From Schistocephalus solidus (taxonomy: Eukaryota; Platyhelminthes; Cestoda; Diphyllobothriidea; Diphyllobothriidae), in contig WEDG01001459.1 in the NCBI GenBank assembly GCA_017591395.1, forward strand, positions 558,001-622,000: 64,000 bases of DNA, written 5' to 3'. The position numbers and the translations under genes were made by a program. Position 1 is the stretch's first letter. Each line of letters opens with the position of its first letter. Positions 47,280 to 58,630 of this stretch are shown in pieces. The notes under the pieces are model-generated. The model was not told the origin of the DNA. It did not search any database and saw only the letters and a list, made by a program, of their open reading frames with translations.

Positions 47280-48331
47280 AAAATCTGCCATCATTTTCGT
47301 GAAATATGATTCAAGAAAAGGATGCCCTACTTTGGAAGGAATTTGAACGACAGTGCGATGTGAGCTTACTTGTCCCTGTTTACCTTGCTAGAACGTTTTC
47401 CTCACTCTGTCCTCGAGTGATCTCTCATCTGAATCTGACTTTCCCGAGTGCCGTTATGGTGAGTGTCCGATTTCGTTTAAATTTCCAGATTAAATAAACC
47501 CACCAACAATGACTCTTTTGCCAGCCTTTTTTCCGAAAATTTGGCATGCATCTCTTCGAAGGCCTCGCCATTGTCCAGCTTGCCTAGCCGCTTATTGCTT
47601 TTCATCTTAATTTCGTTCCTCGAACAGATAAAGCTGTTCTGATCCATCACCAATCATGCAATACTGCGGACTGGTATGCGAGCATCTTTCTCCAATGCTA
47701 CTCACAAATATTTTTCCGCATCAGCGCATGCTCATGTACTCGCGTTCAAAAATTCGCCAGGTTCGTAGTTAAGATAAAACAGTAATTGTATATTTTAACT
47801 CATGTGGTGCTTTCAAGTAAGGATTGGTGTCAGATCAGATACTTTCTCTAAACCTAACTCCCGTCGTCTTTGCACAGTCTCTTATTTAGAGTACGATAGA
47901 TGCAGGTAGGCATGGAGTAAGAGCAAATGTGTGCGAGGAAGAGAAAAGACGTTTGGCTGAAATTTCGCTCATTTTCTCCTTAGGTGACAAGGTAATTGTT
48001 CTACTGATTGACACTTGCCGGGCTCTGGACTCTTGGTTTGTGAAACATCGGCTACTGCTGTCTACCAAGGCTCCCCATTTGCAACTGTCCGACGTAGGAC
48101 CCCCATCTTTCTTTTCACATTTGTTATTACACAGGAAATCTGCGAATTGCGTCGTGAACTTGCCCTAAAGGAAAAGCTATTAGCAGACATAAAGGAGAAG
48201 GCTCGGCGTCATGTTGCAGCCATCGAGACCATCGTTGGGAAGGTACGCCCGTCTTTCGATTTCATGTCATAAATTTTCTTTTCTTTTGACTTCAGCTTAC
48301 AGAAGGGGTCGCATACGTACCGGATCTTTGA
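47280..48331 (+). CDS. Candidate small multi-exon gene, coiled-coil protein, unknown
   Basis: The first coding exon starts at ATG 47306 (MIQEKDALLWKEFERQCD) and ends phase 0 at 47359. A 32-nt intron (GTGAGC to TTGCTAG) leads to exon 47392-47458 (NVFLTLSSSDLSSESDFPEC), which ends phase 1 at GTGAGT. An acidic/basic exon ending at 47991 (CEEEKRRLAEISLIF, LGDK) can join in phase from several acceptors, for instance GATGCAG at 47905. Exon 48135-48242 (108 nt, phase 0) has AG and GT borders and reads EICELRRELALKEKLL, ADIKEKARRHVAAIETIVGK, a strong heptad coiled coil. After a 53-nt intron, exon 48296-48331 closes with LTEGVAYVPDL and TGA. The product would be about 115 residues. Short 5' introns suit flatworms. 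I do not recognise the family. Confidence 0.55.
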
Positions 48332-48599
48332 TTGTCTATTTTTACACATGTTATCCTTCTGTTGTCTGTAAACAATACATTTTTTTAAGTTTTACTTTGT
48401 CATTGTTTTGATAAGTCTCCGATGCCCATTGGCAGTATTTCCATTTGGATAGTGTCTGCCTGCATCACCTCGTAACCCGCCGCGCTATCGGCATAATCTT
48501 CAGCTCCGTCCCAAACTGTTCAAAACATAAACCCAATGGGTTACTTCGTCCGACACGTGAATTTTAAGGATGCCTAAAGTCTGAAAAGAAGGACAAGAG

Positions 48600-48601
<2 letters not shown>

Positions 48602-48651
<50 letters not shown>
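48602..48651. repeat. (TA)n microsatellite, left
   Basis: About 25 uninterrupted TA units. It borders the inverted SINE pair on the left and mirrors the TA tract at 49233-49266. Confidence 0.98.
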
Positions 48652-48654
<3 letters not shown>

Positions 48655-48812
48655 AAGGTGGAACCGACAAAGACAAGGGAGACCGGAATGGCCATTTCTG
48701 GCTTATTAGCCGTCATCAGCCAGTCATACACAATCCCGGGTGTGGATCACCCGAGATTCGAACCTGCGACCTTTGGTAATTGAGTGTAACACTACCATTG
48801 AGCCACCTTATC
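48652..48812 (-). mobile_element. tRNA-derived SINE, minus-strand copy (head and body)
   Basis: Reverse complement of 48960-49120 at very high identity. The head carries A-box-like TGGCTCAATGG and B-box-like GGTTCGAATCTC at tRNA spacing. It is followed on the plus strand (48805-48930) by a direct copy of the SINE tail also present at 49114-49236. The arrangement therefore reads inverted head, tail, upright head, tail. Confidence 0.75.
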
Positions 48813-48959
48813 ATCATATTCCCCAAGTTGCTATGCAACTGCCTGCGAGGGCTCTAAAGTGAGCTCCAGGGCACAACGGAACATCCATGTTCCTTAGCCA
48901 GATCGGTGAACACCTCACTATCATAATTCATAGTCCCGATTGCAAACCGACAAAACAAC

Positions 48960-49229
48960 GGACTCGTGGCTCAATGGTAGAGTGTTACACTCAATGACCA
49001 AAGGTCGCGGGTTCGAATCTCGGGTGATCCACACCCGGGATTGGGTATGACTGGCTGATGACGGCTAATAAGCCAGAAATGGCCATTCCGGTCTCCCTTG
49101 TCTTTGTCGGTTCCACCTTATCATCATATTCCCCAAGTTGCTATGCAACTGCCTGCGAGGGCTCTAAAGTGAGCTCCAGGGCACAACGGAACATCCATGT
49201 TCCTTAGCCAGATCGGTGAACACCTCACT

Positions 49230-49236
<7 letters not shown>
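48960..49236 (+). mobile_element. tRNA-derived SINE, plus-strand copy with tail
   Basis: The head GACTCGTGGCTCAATGGTAG starts the element, with B box GGGTTCGAATCTCGG about 45 bp later. Only about four of five anticodon-stem pairs form, the acceptor stem is mostly unpaired, and the base before the anticodon is A instead of U. It is therefore tRNA-like and not a working tRNA gene. A body (GACGGCTAATAAGCCAGAAA) and a tail (GGGCTCTAAAGTGAGC, CAGATCGGTGAACACCTC) follow, ending in a (TA)n tract. Pol III could transcribe it from the internal boxes. A diverged tail recurs at 53437-53540. Confidence 0.75.

Positions 49237-49266
<30 letters not shown>
49233..49266. repeat. (TA)n microsatellite, right
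   Basis: About 16 TA units forming the 3' tail of the plus-strand SINE. Confidence 0.98.
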
Positions 49267-49269
<3 letters not shown>

Positions 49270-49783
49270 TTAACAGATCCAACAAACAGGCCAGCTGGTC
49301 TGTATGAGTTTAGGGCTCTAACTGTAGGACAGAGAGCGGTCTCATCGAACGTCCGACGGCAGTCAGCTTGGACTTGAATCCGGCCTGCTGCTACACTTGC
49401 CTTCCGTTTTTCCAAACTACATGCTGTATACATTAAACTTAACGAAAATCCCACATTTTTCTACGCTATTAGGTAAACGTCAGTCATGTGGTGTTTTATA
49501 CTTTATAAGCAGCAGTGATAAGTGGTTTTTCATGACGCCTTAGGAATGGACATTTCACGTTCTTACATAGCTCATGATTTGAATCTTTTAAAACCGAAAG
49601 ACACCCTTTTCCTGAAGTGTAAAATTTGAAGAAGGCGTAATTTTCTACAAATTAAATACAATAAATAATATTATTATGCCTGTTTTCTAAACAAAATTAT
49701 TTGATTTTATGAGGGCAGGGATATTAAAAGAGAAGAATGTGATTAATTAAGCAGTCTTTTTTCACAGAATGTAGTTTTTGCAG

Positions 49784-50363
49784 GTGGCCAGAAAAAAGCT
49801 CGCTGCAATAGAGGTAATATTACAATCCTATTTAGGTAATATTTTCAAATCGCAAACTTAGTCCTGAATTTCAGTTAACATTTAACGAGGTAGCATATCT
49901 ACAGTACCAAGTTCGAACTAGCTGCTGACGAACGACTGTTTCAAACCAAACTGTTATGCCCTTTACCGGTTGGTATATCGAATTTCTTTGGTTTTTCGGG
50001 AATATTTGGGACCCAAACACTTACTGTTGGGGGAATTTGCCTGACTGAGAATATACCTTTGTGCCAGAAATTTTCGTAGATGTCAAAGGACGGTTGTACA
50101 AGCACTAGGTTGTCTGCATTATGCATTTACTATATTGCAGAATGTTATGCCAGTTGAATACTGAACTGCAGATGGTGTTGTTTGTGTTGCCTCTGCGACG
50201 CCTCAGTGAAGAACGCCCAGAACTGGGGTTCAATGCTAAAAAGATTTGTGAGGTCTGGGTACACAACCTACTGTTGATTGATAAGAGGATAGTGAAAACC
50301 GTTGAGCAGAGACCGAGAATTACAGCACTTATTAGCACATCCAAAAGGAAACGAGATGAATGA
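49784..50363 (+). CDS. Candidate terminal exon with basic C-terminus (and a possible mini-exon)
   Basis: A strong acceptor (TTACTATATTGCAG) at 50140 opens a phase-2 frame of 73 codons. It reads MLCQLNTELQMVLFVLPLRR, SEERPELGFNAKKICEVWVH, NLLLIDKRIVKTVEQRPR and ISTSKRKRDE, then TGA at 50363. The end looks like a nuclear localisation signal. A 30-nt segment at 49784-49813 (VARKKLAAIE), bordered by CAG and GTAATA, could be an internal mini-exon in phase with the coiled-coil exon at 48135-48242, but its phase does not fit the terminal exon directly. If they belong together, the SINE pair sits in an intron of one gene running 47.3-50.4 kb. Otherwise this is a separate gene. No family recognised. 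Confidence 0.42.
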
Positions 50364-51479
50364 GCGAAAACTACGACGAAATTCGACCCTAAGCGTCATA
50401 TATTAAACGTGAATTTGAGAAGGAAAATGTAGTTGGTGTTTCAAATATGTAGGATGCGGTTGGGACATCGATACTACTAGGGGATGTTTAGACGTGCAAT
50501 GCGTCAAAAACGAGCAGTTTCTTAAATCAAAAATCAGGAGACGGGATCAGAGGACGATGTTTATTGTGACCGGGAGAGTGCAAACAACTCAACAGGTTAC
50601 GACAATAAAAGTTCACTCACGTTGTCTGATAGTAATCTCTCAAGGTGTGTTTGCGATTCTGAGATTTGTCCACCAACAACGAATCCCCAAAAAGTTGATA
50701 TCGATCAATGTCAAGCTATTATTACGCCGGCGGTCGGATTATGCGCGACGCAAACATTAACCAGACTGAGGCTGCTGCGCGAACCGAGTACGATGTGATT
50801 AGATAATCCTGCTGGTGTCCCCAACAACAGACTGCCACAGTACTCGTCGATCAGATCGAAGGTGACTTGCACGACACCGAAGAGTTTATTAATGCCTACA
50901 AAACGAGAGCGTCGATATGTTCTAACATGTTAGTGTGGCGTCCTCTATGTATGACATAGACGGGAAAGACGGTTGGAGGAGATCGCGTTTGCGATGCTAT
51001 AGGAGAGTTGGAGGATGATAATGATGACGATGAAGATGTCGCATTTTGGCACAGATAGCACGGATGATCAAGGGGTAGATGGGGTGGAGGAGTAAGAGTA
51101 AGGTCCGGCAGGGCATATGTAGTGCGGCGGCCGAGATAGCAGTTCTGTGACGGTTCAGGTTCACGATCAATTCACGGGTACTGCCTTTGCTTCTGGAGGC
51201 GACCCGACAAGGAGCCGTAGTAAGCCTGTTCCAATGTCCGGGGCACTCGGCCACATCGAACTAAGAAGCAAGTTCAGTTTAGTTTATTGAGGGAAATACT
51301 CGTGAGCGTTTGTGTATCGTATTGTAATGGTTCGGTTAGCCCCCTAAACGGGCCACGTGGTAGATGCGTTGGACCAACACGGGGGCCACATCAGGGCACG
51401 GTATGCGTTATTCGGGTTGCGCTCCGCTAACAAATGCCGAACATGGAAGGTGTGGTGGCACGCCTAGGGGCGGCTAGGA
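50364..51479. other. No supported gene
   Basis: GC content rises after about 50.7 kb. A minus-strand frame at 50997-51254 has His/Leu-rich low-complexity ends and no domain. No repeat match within the window except that R-type sequence begins at 51480. Confidence 0.4.
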
Positions 51480-51720
51480 TTTAGGGGACCCGGCCGCGCC
51501 AGCCACCTGCGTCCTCTCCCGCCTCCGGTCTTCTTGACTCTGTCTTGACACCGGGATCAGGTAGGGGAGGAGGAGAGAGTTCGGTAGCTGCAGCGCAAGG
51601 CTACGATCACTTAAAACTAATTCACGCGCAAGTCGCCATCCCTGCACCACCCTTCCGTGGAGCATACGGTGGACATCGTCGAAATCGACGGTTGAACTAT
51701 CGTAACGGTTCGGTGCACAG
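51480..51720 (+). repeat. R repeat fragment (zinc-finger LINE 3' region), plus orientation
   Basis: Reverse complement of 54715-54905. Shared blocks include CGGCCGCGCCAGCCACCTG, GAGAGAGT, GCAGCGCAAG, ACTAATTCACGCGCAAGT, CCACCCTTCCGTGGAGCATACGGTGGACATCGTCG in pieces. Orientation is the same as copy B, opposite to copy A. No fingers precede it here, so it is an isolated 3' fragment. Confidence 0.7.
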
Positions 51721-51799
51721 AGAAACCATGTGGGTTACAATATTTCAAAAGGTTCATAGTATAGGGGTCTGGGTGAGGGTCTTAAGGGTTATATCCAAT

Positions 51800-52960
51800 T
51801 CTCACCCCATCACTGGCTCATTTTGAAGCATAAATTTGTCAAAATTCTTTTTAAAGCTTTCCATTGACGGGAACACCACAATATATGCGGGGAAGGTATG
51901 CAATTATTCGACCACTGATGGACAAGGCGAACTTGCGCCAACCCAGCCTTGCCTTTTGAACGCGCAGTTTTAACGGGCGCCTCAGAGATTGGTCGTGGTA
52001 GCAAATGCAGAAAATTTATCAGAAGCCTAACAACAGTTCAATCCTTTTCATAATTCTGGTAAGAGATTTCCGCGAAATTGTTTGTACCTCAAATGAAAGA
52101 GATAAAAATTTCATAAGGTGGATCGGATATGACGAGGATATTTTGAACTTTAACCATTTTACCAGATCTCCTTTGACTATATTCGAGATTATTCGGATCT
52201 TGAACTGACCAGGGTCTCCAGACGTATTCCAGGGATGGCCTCGTAAACATTCCGCGACTTTAGAAAAAGAGCACGGCAACATAATGCATATAGGTTCTCT
52301 TGCGATTTCGCCACTTAAGCCATGAGCCAACGATTTTAACGAGTTTTTCCTCAGCAACCCGGGGTTTTTTTGGGCTTCCACATCTTGCTAGGCTGCACCG
52401 TTGAGGAAGCAGCTTTTGTTGTTGACGGATCGGGCTGGGTTGCCTAGGCAAAGTATTATACAATTGCTGACCTTGAACCGCAGAAGCCAAAGATTTGACC
52501 ACTCCTCCAACTGAGTGGTTTATCTTCAGTCGATACTCATTGACAGGTCTCCGAATTACCCTGCAGACGTTAATGCCGTGAACAAACCTGGCTGCTTCAC
52601 AGTCAAAATCTCTTGTGCAATCGTCCACGTATGTTAGGGACAAAGCATATCCTGAACCATAGGGAACCGCATTCTCGACCTCAGCAGGACTTCACTTCTT
52701 CTGCTCAATGTGTACTACCTGGCGCCGATCCGTAAGAAAGTTCTCGATCCATTTGAGGAAGTTAATTCTGATTCCGATTCTCTCTAGCTTGAAGAACCTT
52801 CTCTGGTTTGACACAGTATCGAAAGTCTTTGGAAAGTCAGTGAAGGCAATGTGAACCCCTTACGTATCCTCGAGAGCTGAAGTCCTACTTTGAGAACCTG
52901 GGGTGGAACCTCATACAGGTAAGGATAGATTATTTAGTTGAGCCCAGCAAACGGTAACAA
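51800..52960 (-). mobile_element. LINE family 3-like fragment (RT to C-terminus), broken
   Basis: The minus strand reads VHIAFTDFPKTFDTV (motif A region) near 52845-52810, KLERIGIRINFLKWIENFLTDRR at 52790-52720, and then a degenerate AARFVHGINVCRVI, where the catalytic FADD reads FVHG. Near 52240-52000 come WRPWNTSGDPG and a stretch equivalent to the LINE thumb. PLKLRVQKARLGWRKFALS near 51985 matches PLKLRVQQLRLDVCKSSFS of the copy at 39.1 kb. Stops and the lost catalytic residues make it inactive. Confidence 0.75.
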
Positions 52961-53436
52961 GTGGAACTTGTCTTACCGGATTGGCGGTAGTAGGGGTTAT
53001 ACGAGTGGGGTCTTACAACGCAACACTAGGGAAAATGGACAGAGAAAATCTTAAAACCAAATAACATCTGCCTCGTAATGGTTTGTTAAGTTTAAAAACT
53101 CATCGGAAATTAGCCACGTGAAATAAAAAAGACTCAAAAGCAGTAGTCAATTGATAAAAGTTACTCGAATAAACCGCCACTGGTTACTGTGCGAGGTCAG
53201 GTTAAAAGGAACTAGCAGCCGATGAGGACGGAAAACAACTAGTGATTGTAAGTATACCTAGAACGCTGATGGAAGGCGAAGTAATATGAAAGAATACATG
53301 CACGTGCATGCCATTGCACAAGGACTAAGTTAAGCAAGATAAGAATGATAGTAATTCACTGCGAATGTAAGTAAAAAAAATTAAGATTTAGAAAATATAA
53401 AAATAAGTATGTACGGTAATAAATAGGTATCACAAG
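52961..53436. other. No supported gene
   Basis: No coding or repeat match recognised between the LINE fragment and the SINE tail. Confidence 0.4.
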
Positions 53437-53540
53437 CCACACTGTGGCCGCTGACAGGGCTCTAGAGTGAGCAACAAGGTACAACGGGACGAGTGAGTTC
53501 TGTAACCGATCGGTGAGCGCCCAAGTACCATTGTTACTAT
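53437..53540 (+). repeat. Diverged SINE tail
   Basis: Shares GGGCTCTARAGTGAGC, GTACAACGG (GCACAACGG in the other copy) and GATCGGTGARC with the SINE tail at 48840-48930 and 49150-49230. No head is visible. It sits directly at the left edge of the first satellite array. Confidence 0.6.
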
Positions 53541-54697
53541 TCCCTAAAAATTAATGCCAGGATCACCTGACTCTATGCCCTGCACTTAATAATTTCAGAA
53601 ATTATTGCCCCGACTATGCTCTGGAGTCCACATACCAGAAACCGCACAGAGAACGCTGGGGGACACACGGGGGAGCAGAAACCCTCGTTGCTGCCTACTC
53701 CACCAACAGAAAGATCAGTGTAACACGTTTGTGGCCTTTAACTAAAACCAAGGTCGGTAGTACGGTATACCATCATGCCGTATGCATTTCATTCTACTTG
53801 TAGTACAACTTGATTATAGAATGGGCATTACGTAGTTATTCCACAGTGTTTGATTGTCTCCGATGCAGATGTTCATTAAAAACATTTCGGGTCAGGCCGT
53901 GAAAAGTAATGTCAGCGTCACCTGACTCCACGCCCTGCAATTAATAATTTCAGAAATTATTGCCCTGATTATTCTCTGGAGTCCATATACCCGAAACCAC
54001 ATAGAGAACGCTGGGGTACCCACTGGTTGCCAAAAACCTCGTTTCTGCCTCCTATCAGCAGCAGAAGCATAGGCAAAACCTGTGTCTGGGCTTTTAGCTA
54101 GAACCTATGTCGAGCGTACGGTATCCCATCTTTGCCATTTATTTTATTGTACTTGTAGTAAAACTTGTTTGTAGAATGGGTATTACGTGGTTATTCCACA
54201 GCGGTTGATTGTCTTCGAGGCAGAGGTTGATTGAAAACATTTGGTCAGGCCCTCAAAAGTAACGTCTGGATCACCTGACTCCCAGCCCTGCAATTAATAC
54301 TTTCAGAAATTACTGCCCCGATTGTTTTCTAGAGTCCACGCACCAGAACCCGCATAGAGAACGCTGGGGGACCCACTGAAGAGCCGAACCCCTCGTTACT
54401 GCCTCCTGCAGCAGCGGAAACATCGGTGTAACACGTGTCTGGGCTTTACCTAGAACCTTTGTCGGTAGTCCGGTTTATCATCTTTGTCAAATGCTTTCAT
54501 TCATTCTTATTGCAGTACATCTTGTTTTTAGAATTGACTACATGGTTATTCCACAGCGTTTGATTGTCTTCGAACCAGAAGATCATTAAAAACATTTCGG
54601 GTTTGGCCCTAAAAAGTAATGTCAGGATCACCTGACTTTATACCCTGCAATAAGTTATTTCAGAAATTATTAACCGGATTATTCTCTGGAGTCCACG
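53541..54697 (+). repeat. Satellite array 1, monomer about 355 bp, 3.2 copies
   Basis: The block ATGTCAGGATCACCTGACT recurs at about 53552, 53906, 54262 and 54620. Each monomer also has TTTCAGAAATTATTGCCC, GAGAACGCTGG, the inverted repeat GTGGTTATTCCAC and AAAAACATTTCGGGT. Monomers differ by roughly 10-15 percent by eye. The array stops abruptly at GGAGTCCAC, where R sequence begins. Confidence 0.95.
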
Positions 54698-55740
54698 AGA
54701 GTTCGACCATCGTAGTCCGACGATGTCCACCGTATGCTCCACGGAAGGGTGGTGCAGGGACGGTTACTTGCGCGTGAATTAGCTAAAAGTGATACTAGAC
54801 TTGCGCTGCATCTACCGCACTCTCTCCTCATCCACATGAGCCCGTTGTCATGACAGAGTCAAAAACACCGGAGGTGGGAAATGGTGCAGGTGGCTGGCGC
54901 GGCCGGAGCCGATCTGGGCGTACTAACACTTCTGGTTCGGATCCCACGGAGTAGGAGTGCCATAGAGGCCACATTAAGAAGGAGCCACTGCAGCCTGCCT
55001 CTTAATGCACCAGTCAGCCACTCCACACAAAACAAACATTGGGCTGACCACGCGGTCCGAGTTATCCCGTCAGTTGGCAAATTTCCAAGCCACGGCTTTT
55101 TAGCATATCGTGATAGTTTCAAGCGCGTCAAATTGTTTATAGTGAGGAACATGCGCTGAGCCGTCGACCTCACTTTCTCCCCTGCCCCCTCATTCAAACC
55201 ACTGTCCGAGCCGGTCAGTTGTCTGATGCGAAAGTGGGCGAAGCTGGTGTTGACCTCGTCTACGTGTTCTAAGTACACAACCTGGCACCCCAAACACGAG
55301 CACCAGGATTTCACACAACAGGGGGTTGAACGGCTTGCATCTCACATGTGTGAGATAGCCAGAGGTCACGTTAAGAGGGAGCCATCTTAGCCTGACTATC
55401 AGACGACCAGTCAGCCCCTCCACACAACACAAATTGGACTAACTGCGAGGTCTGAGTGAAATTATCAGTTGACAACCTCTTATCGTTACCGCACTCTCTC
55501 CTCCTCCCCCAATTAAGCCCGGCGCCATGACAGAGTCCAGAAGACCGGAATGGGCGCAGTTAGCTGGCACTGCCGGAGCCGTTCCTCGCTCGGATCCCAC
55601 AGATTGGGAGTGCCATTAAGGCCACATTAACAAGGAGCCATTGCAGCCTGACTCTCAGTCTGCCAGTCAGGCACTCCACACAAAACACACATTGGGCTGA
55701 CCACGCGGTCAGATTGGCAGCCTTCCAAGCCACGGTTTCT
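54698..55740 (-). repeat. R repeats in tandem, 3' flank of zinc-finger LINE copy A
   Basis: Three R units lie head to tail: about 54700-55260, 55260-55490 and 55490-55740. Shared blocks are CACTCTCTCCTC, TGAGCCCG, GACAGAGTC, GCCACATTAAGAAGGAGCCA, CCAGTCAGCCACTCCACACAA and GGGCTGACCACGCGGTC. The last unit joins copy A's zinc-finger region, and the same sequence follows the fingers in copy B, so R is probably the 3' part of this LINE family. A 151-codon minus-strand frame (54859-55314) runs through it, and whether it is translated is unknown. Confidence 0.8.
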
Positions 55741-58630
55741 AGGACACCGTGATTTTATCAGGTTCATTATGATGATGGCGAGGGTGTTGTCGATGTATTA
55801 GTGAAGATGGTGTGCGCTGATGTGCCTTAGCCTCCGGTGGTTTACCGCAGGTTTTCGTGGAGGCGCATGTGTCCTAATAGGCCCATGCGGTGTTTAAATG
55901 TGTGGGAGCTGTAAGGGCAGTGGAGGCGGGCGCGGCTACTGTATTTCGGAGCCCTAAGCCCTGGTTCACCAGCCTCCATTCAATGGATTCGCAGGTGATT
56001 GACCAGGCCGATGCGTGAGTTGACGTTGCGGGCGTATTGTGGGCAGGAGAAATCGGTGGAGGCTGAAAGGATGTCATTCATGGAAGTGGGGGTAGCAGTG
56101 GCGGTAAGAATGACAGGAGCGGAGGGTGTGCATGATGTATCAGTGTTGTCGGCATTGCGGTGAATTCTGCTCTCATGGATGCGCATGTGACCGAATAGGG
56201 CCATGCGATGAGTGAATGCGCGAGGACACTGAGGGCAGTGGAGTCCGCGATCTCTGTTGTGTGTTGGTCCTCCAGGCACTGGTTCACCAGTCTCTGTACG
56301 ATGGATTCGCAAGTGACCGACCAGGCCGATACGTGTGGCGAATGTGCGGTCGCATTGAGGACAGTTTAGGGAGAGAGTCCCCATCGTTGTTGGTGGTGGT
56401 GATGTCGGCAAAAGCGGTGGTGGATGTAACAGGCGATGAATATTGGGATGTGGTCTCTATGATGGTGGGAGTAATGGAATTGATGCCAGGAGTGAGGGTG
56501 TGGGAGTCTGAAGGAGGGTTGGCCGAATTTAACGTAGATGTTGGAATTATCGGATTGTTGTTGCACTGCATCCGAAGATGTCCGACCAGGCTGATTCTCG
56601 CGCGAAAGATGCGTTGACAGCGTGGGCAGGTTGGAAGGGCCTGGGTATCGACGGGGTTGGTCCGGGGGGCTGGTGAATTTTGTGCCGCTCTTTGCACCTT
56701 GGCGATGTCGATCGTGTTGGCCTCGTAGATTGCTGAACCAGTCTTCACGGATCTTCTCCATGCCAGTCTATCCTAGGCTAGGTCCGCCCAGGTCACCGGG
56801 TTGATTTGCAGTTGCTTCATGATTTCTTCAAAGAGTTCTTTTAGCGTCCTTTTTGACATCCCTGTCGACGAGCATGCGTAGCGACATCTCCGTCGAAACG
56901 TCGTTTGGGTAGTCACTCGTCGTCCATCTTCACTAGGTGGCCACTCCATCGCAGTTGCTCTTGCCTCAGCATGGCGTAGATGCTGAGGATTCCGATGCAC
57001 TCATCGGCTTCCGTGTCCGGGATCCTGTTTTGCCATCTCAGCTTCAGTATGCTGCGGAGGCAGCTGAGATGGAAGTGATACAGCTTTCTGGCTTGGTTCG
57101 AGTAGACGATCCAGGTCTCCGCTCCGTAAAGGAGTATCTGCAAGACGACGGCCTTGTACATCTTCAGTTTGGTGTTCAGGTGAATACCGTGACGATTCCA
57201 CACGGAGGCCTGCAGCCCGCCGAAGGCCTGACTAGCTTTGTAGATCCGTTGGGCAAACTCGTCATCGATTCTCGTGTTGCGTGACAGCTCGCTTCCTAGA
57301 TAAGCGAAGGTTTCCACGTTTTTGAGTTGAGCACCGTTGACATTGATTCGTGGAGCATAGTTTTCCGCGCTGTTGGGCGGCTGGTGCATGACAACCATTT
57401 TGGCTGTACTGATTGTTAATCAGAAATTGGCGCAACCTGCGGCGAAGAGGTTCATACTCCTTTGCATGTCCTCCTCCGTCACGGAGTTAAGGGCACAGTT
57501 GTCCGCGAAGAGCATGTCATGGACTGTAGTCGTAGACACGCGCGTTGAAGCCAGCATACACCGACTGTTGAGAAGGTGTCTGTCAGTTCTATAGGCGATG
57601 CGGATTCCAGGCTGCTCATCACGGTAGGCATCCACCAGCATAGCAGATAACATGAGACTGAACATGGTGGGAGCCAATACGCAGCCTTGCTTCACTCCGT
57701 TGGTCACTGCGAATGCTTCGGATATCGTAAAGTTGCTGATGTAGGCGTCATTGTCGTCAAACCAGTCCCGGTGTTGACGGCGTGTGCGTCCGAGGACTTC
57801 GAGGGCGCAGGACTGCATGAAATTTCGCAGTTGGCCCCATCGTGTATCCACGGTGCCGTTATTATCTGGAGCATGCAGGTTCTCCAGTTTCTTGAATATT
57901 TGGTTGCTGTAATCAAAATAGTGAGCAGGCAAATTTAACAAAAGAGTATTTAACTTACCTGGCGAACTCTTACCTGGGGACTTCGGTGGGGTTGCAGTCG
58001 GAGCCTCATCTGGGATATGACGAGGCGGTGAACTGTCCAACTATCGGAATCGCGGATCGCCTTGGCGGAAGGTGTTGGTCAGCAGGAGATGGTGTTCCGC
58101 ACACGTGCGCAGAAGAAGGAGGCCGTTATCGTTACAGCTACCGAGACCGTGGGGACCCAGAACTCCCTGCCAGGCAGAGGGATCCGTCCCAACGCGGGCG
58201 TTGACGTCACCATGGACAATTAACTTGTCCACCTTCGGTGCAGTCGCCAGCAGGGCGTGCAGGTCCTCGTAGAATTTGTCCTTCGCCGCATCAGAGCTCG
58301 TCATTGGGGGAGCGTAGGCACTGATGATGGTGGCGAACTTGTCTCCTCAAAGAGGCAGGCAGAGGCTCATGAGGCGATCATTGATACCCTGCGGCAGACA
58401 GAGCAGACGTCCCACGATGTCATTCCGGATGGCAAAGGCAACACCAGCGTCGCACCGGTCTGCCTTTGGGCGGCCGCTCCAGAAGAATGTGTAGCCTGCA
58501 CCCACCTCCAGCTGACCCTGCTCAGAGAATCGGGTCTCGCTGAATGCAGCAATGTCCACCTTGTAGTGCGCCAGTTCCCGAGCGTCTAGCGCCGTCCTCC
58601 GTTCCGACCGGTTGCTCCAAGGATTGTCTT
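55741..58630 (-). mobile_element. Zinc-finger LINE copy A: endonuclease, RT, C2H2 array (broken)
   Basis: Read leftward. Endonuclease: NVRSL at about 58650, DIAAFSETRFSEQGQLEVGA (58555), AIRNDIVGRL, then [15 protein letters not shown] and [19 protein letters not shown] (58230-58080). Linker and RT: DWFDDNDAYIS is joined straight to SEAFAVTNGVKQGCVLAPT (57740-57670), so motif A is deleted. Motif C reads LFADNCALNS, with the second aspartate lost. The RT end has [40 protein letters not shown] and [13 protein letters not shown]. Fingers: CPRCQRIFRARISLVGHLRMQC (56625), CPQCDRTFATRIGLVGHLRIH, CPQCPRAFTHRMALFGHMRIH, then two with the second cysteine lost (CPQYAR and CPYSSH). All parts share strand and order, as in one protein. 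Inactive. Confidence 0.92.

Noticed and set aside
48960..49035. A functional tRNA gene
   Set aside because: A and B boxes are present but the acceptor stem does not pair, the anticodon stem is imperfect and position 33 is not U. The sequence continues into a SINE body and tail.
54859..55314. 151-codon minus-strand frame as a host gene
   Set aside because: It lies wholly within the R repeat, is repeated in pieces elsewhere in the window and has no recognised domain.
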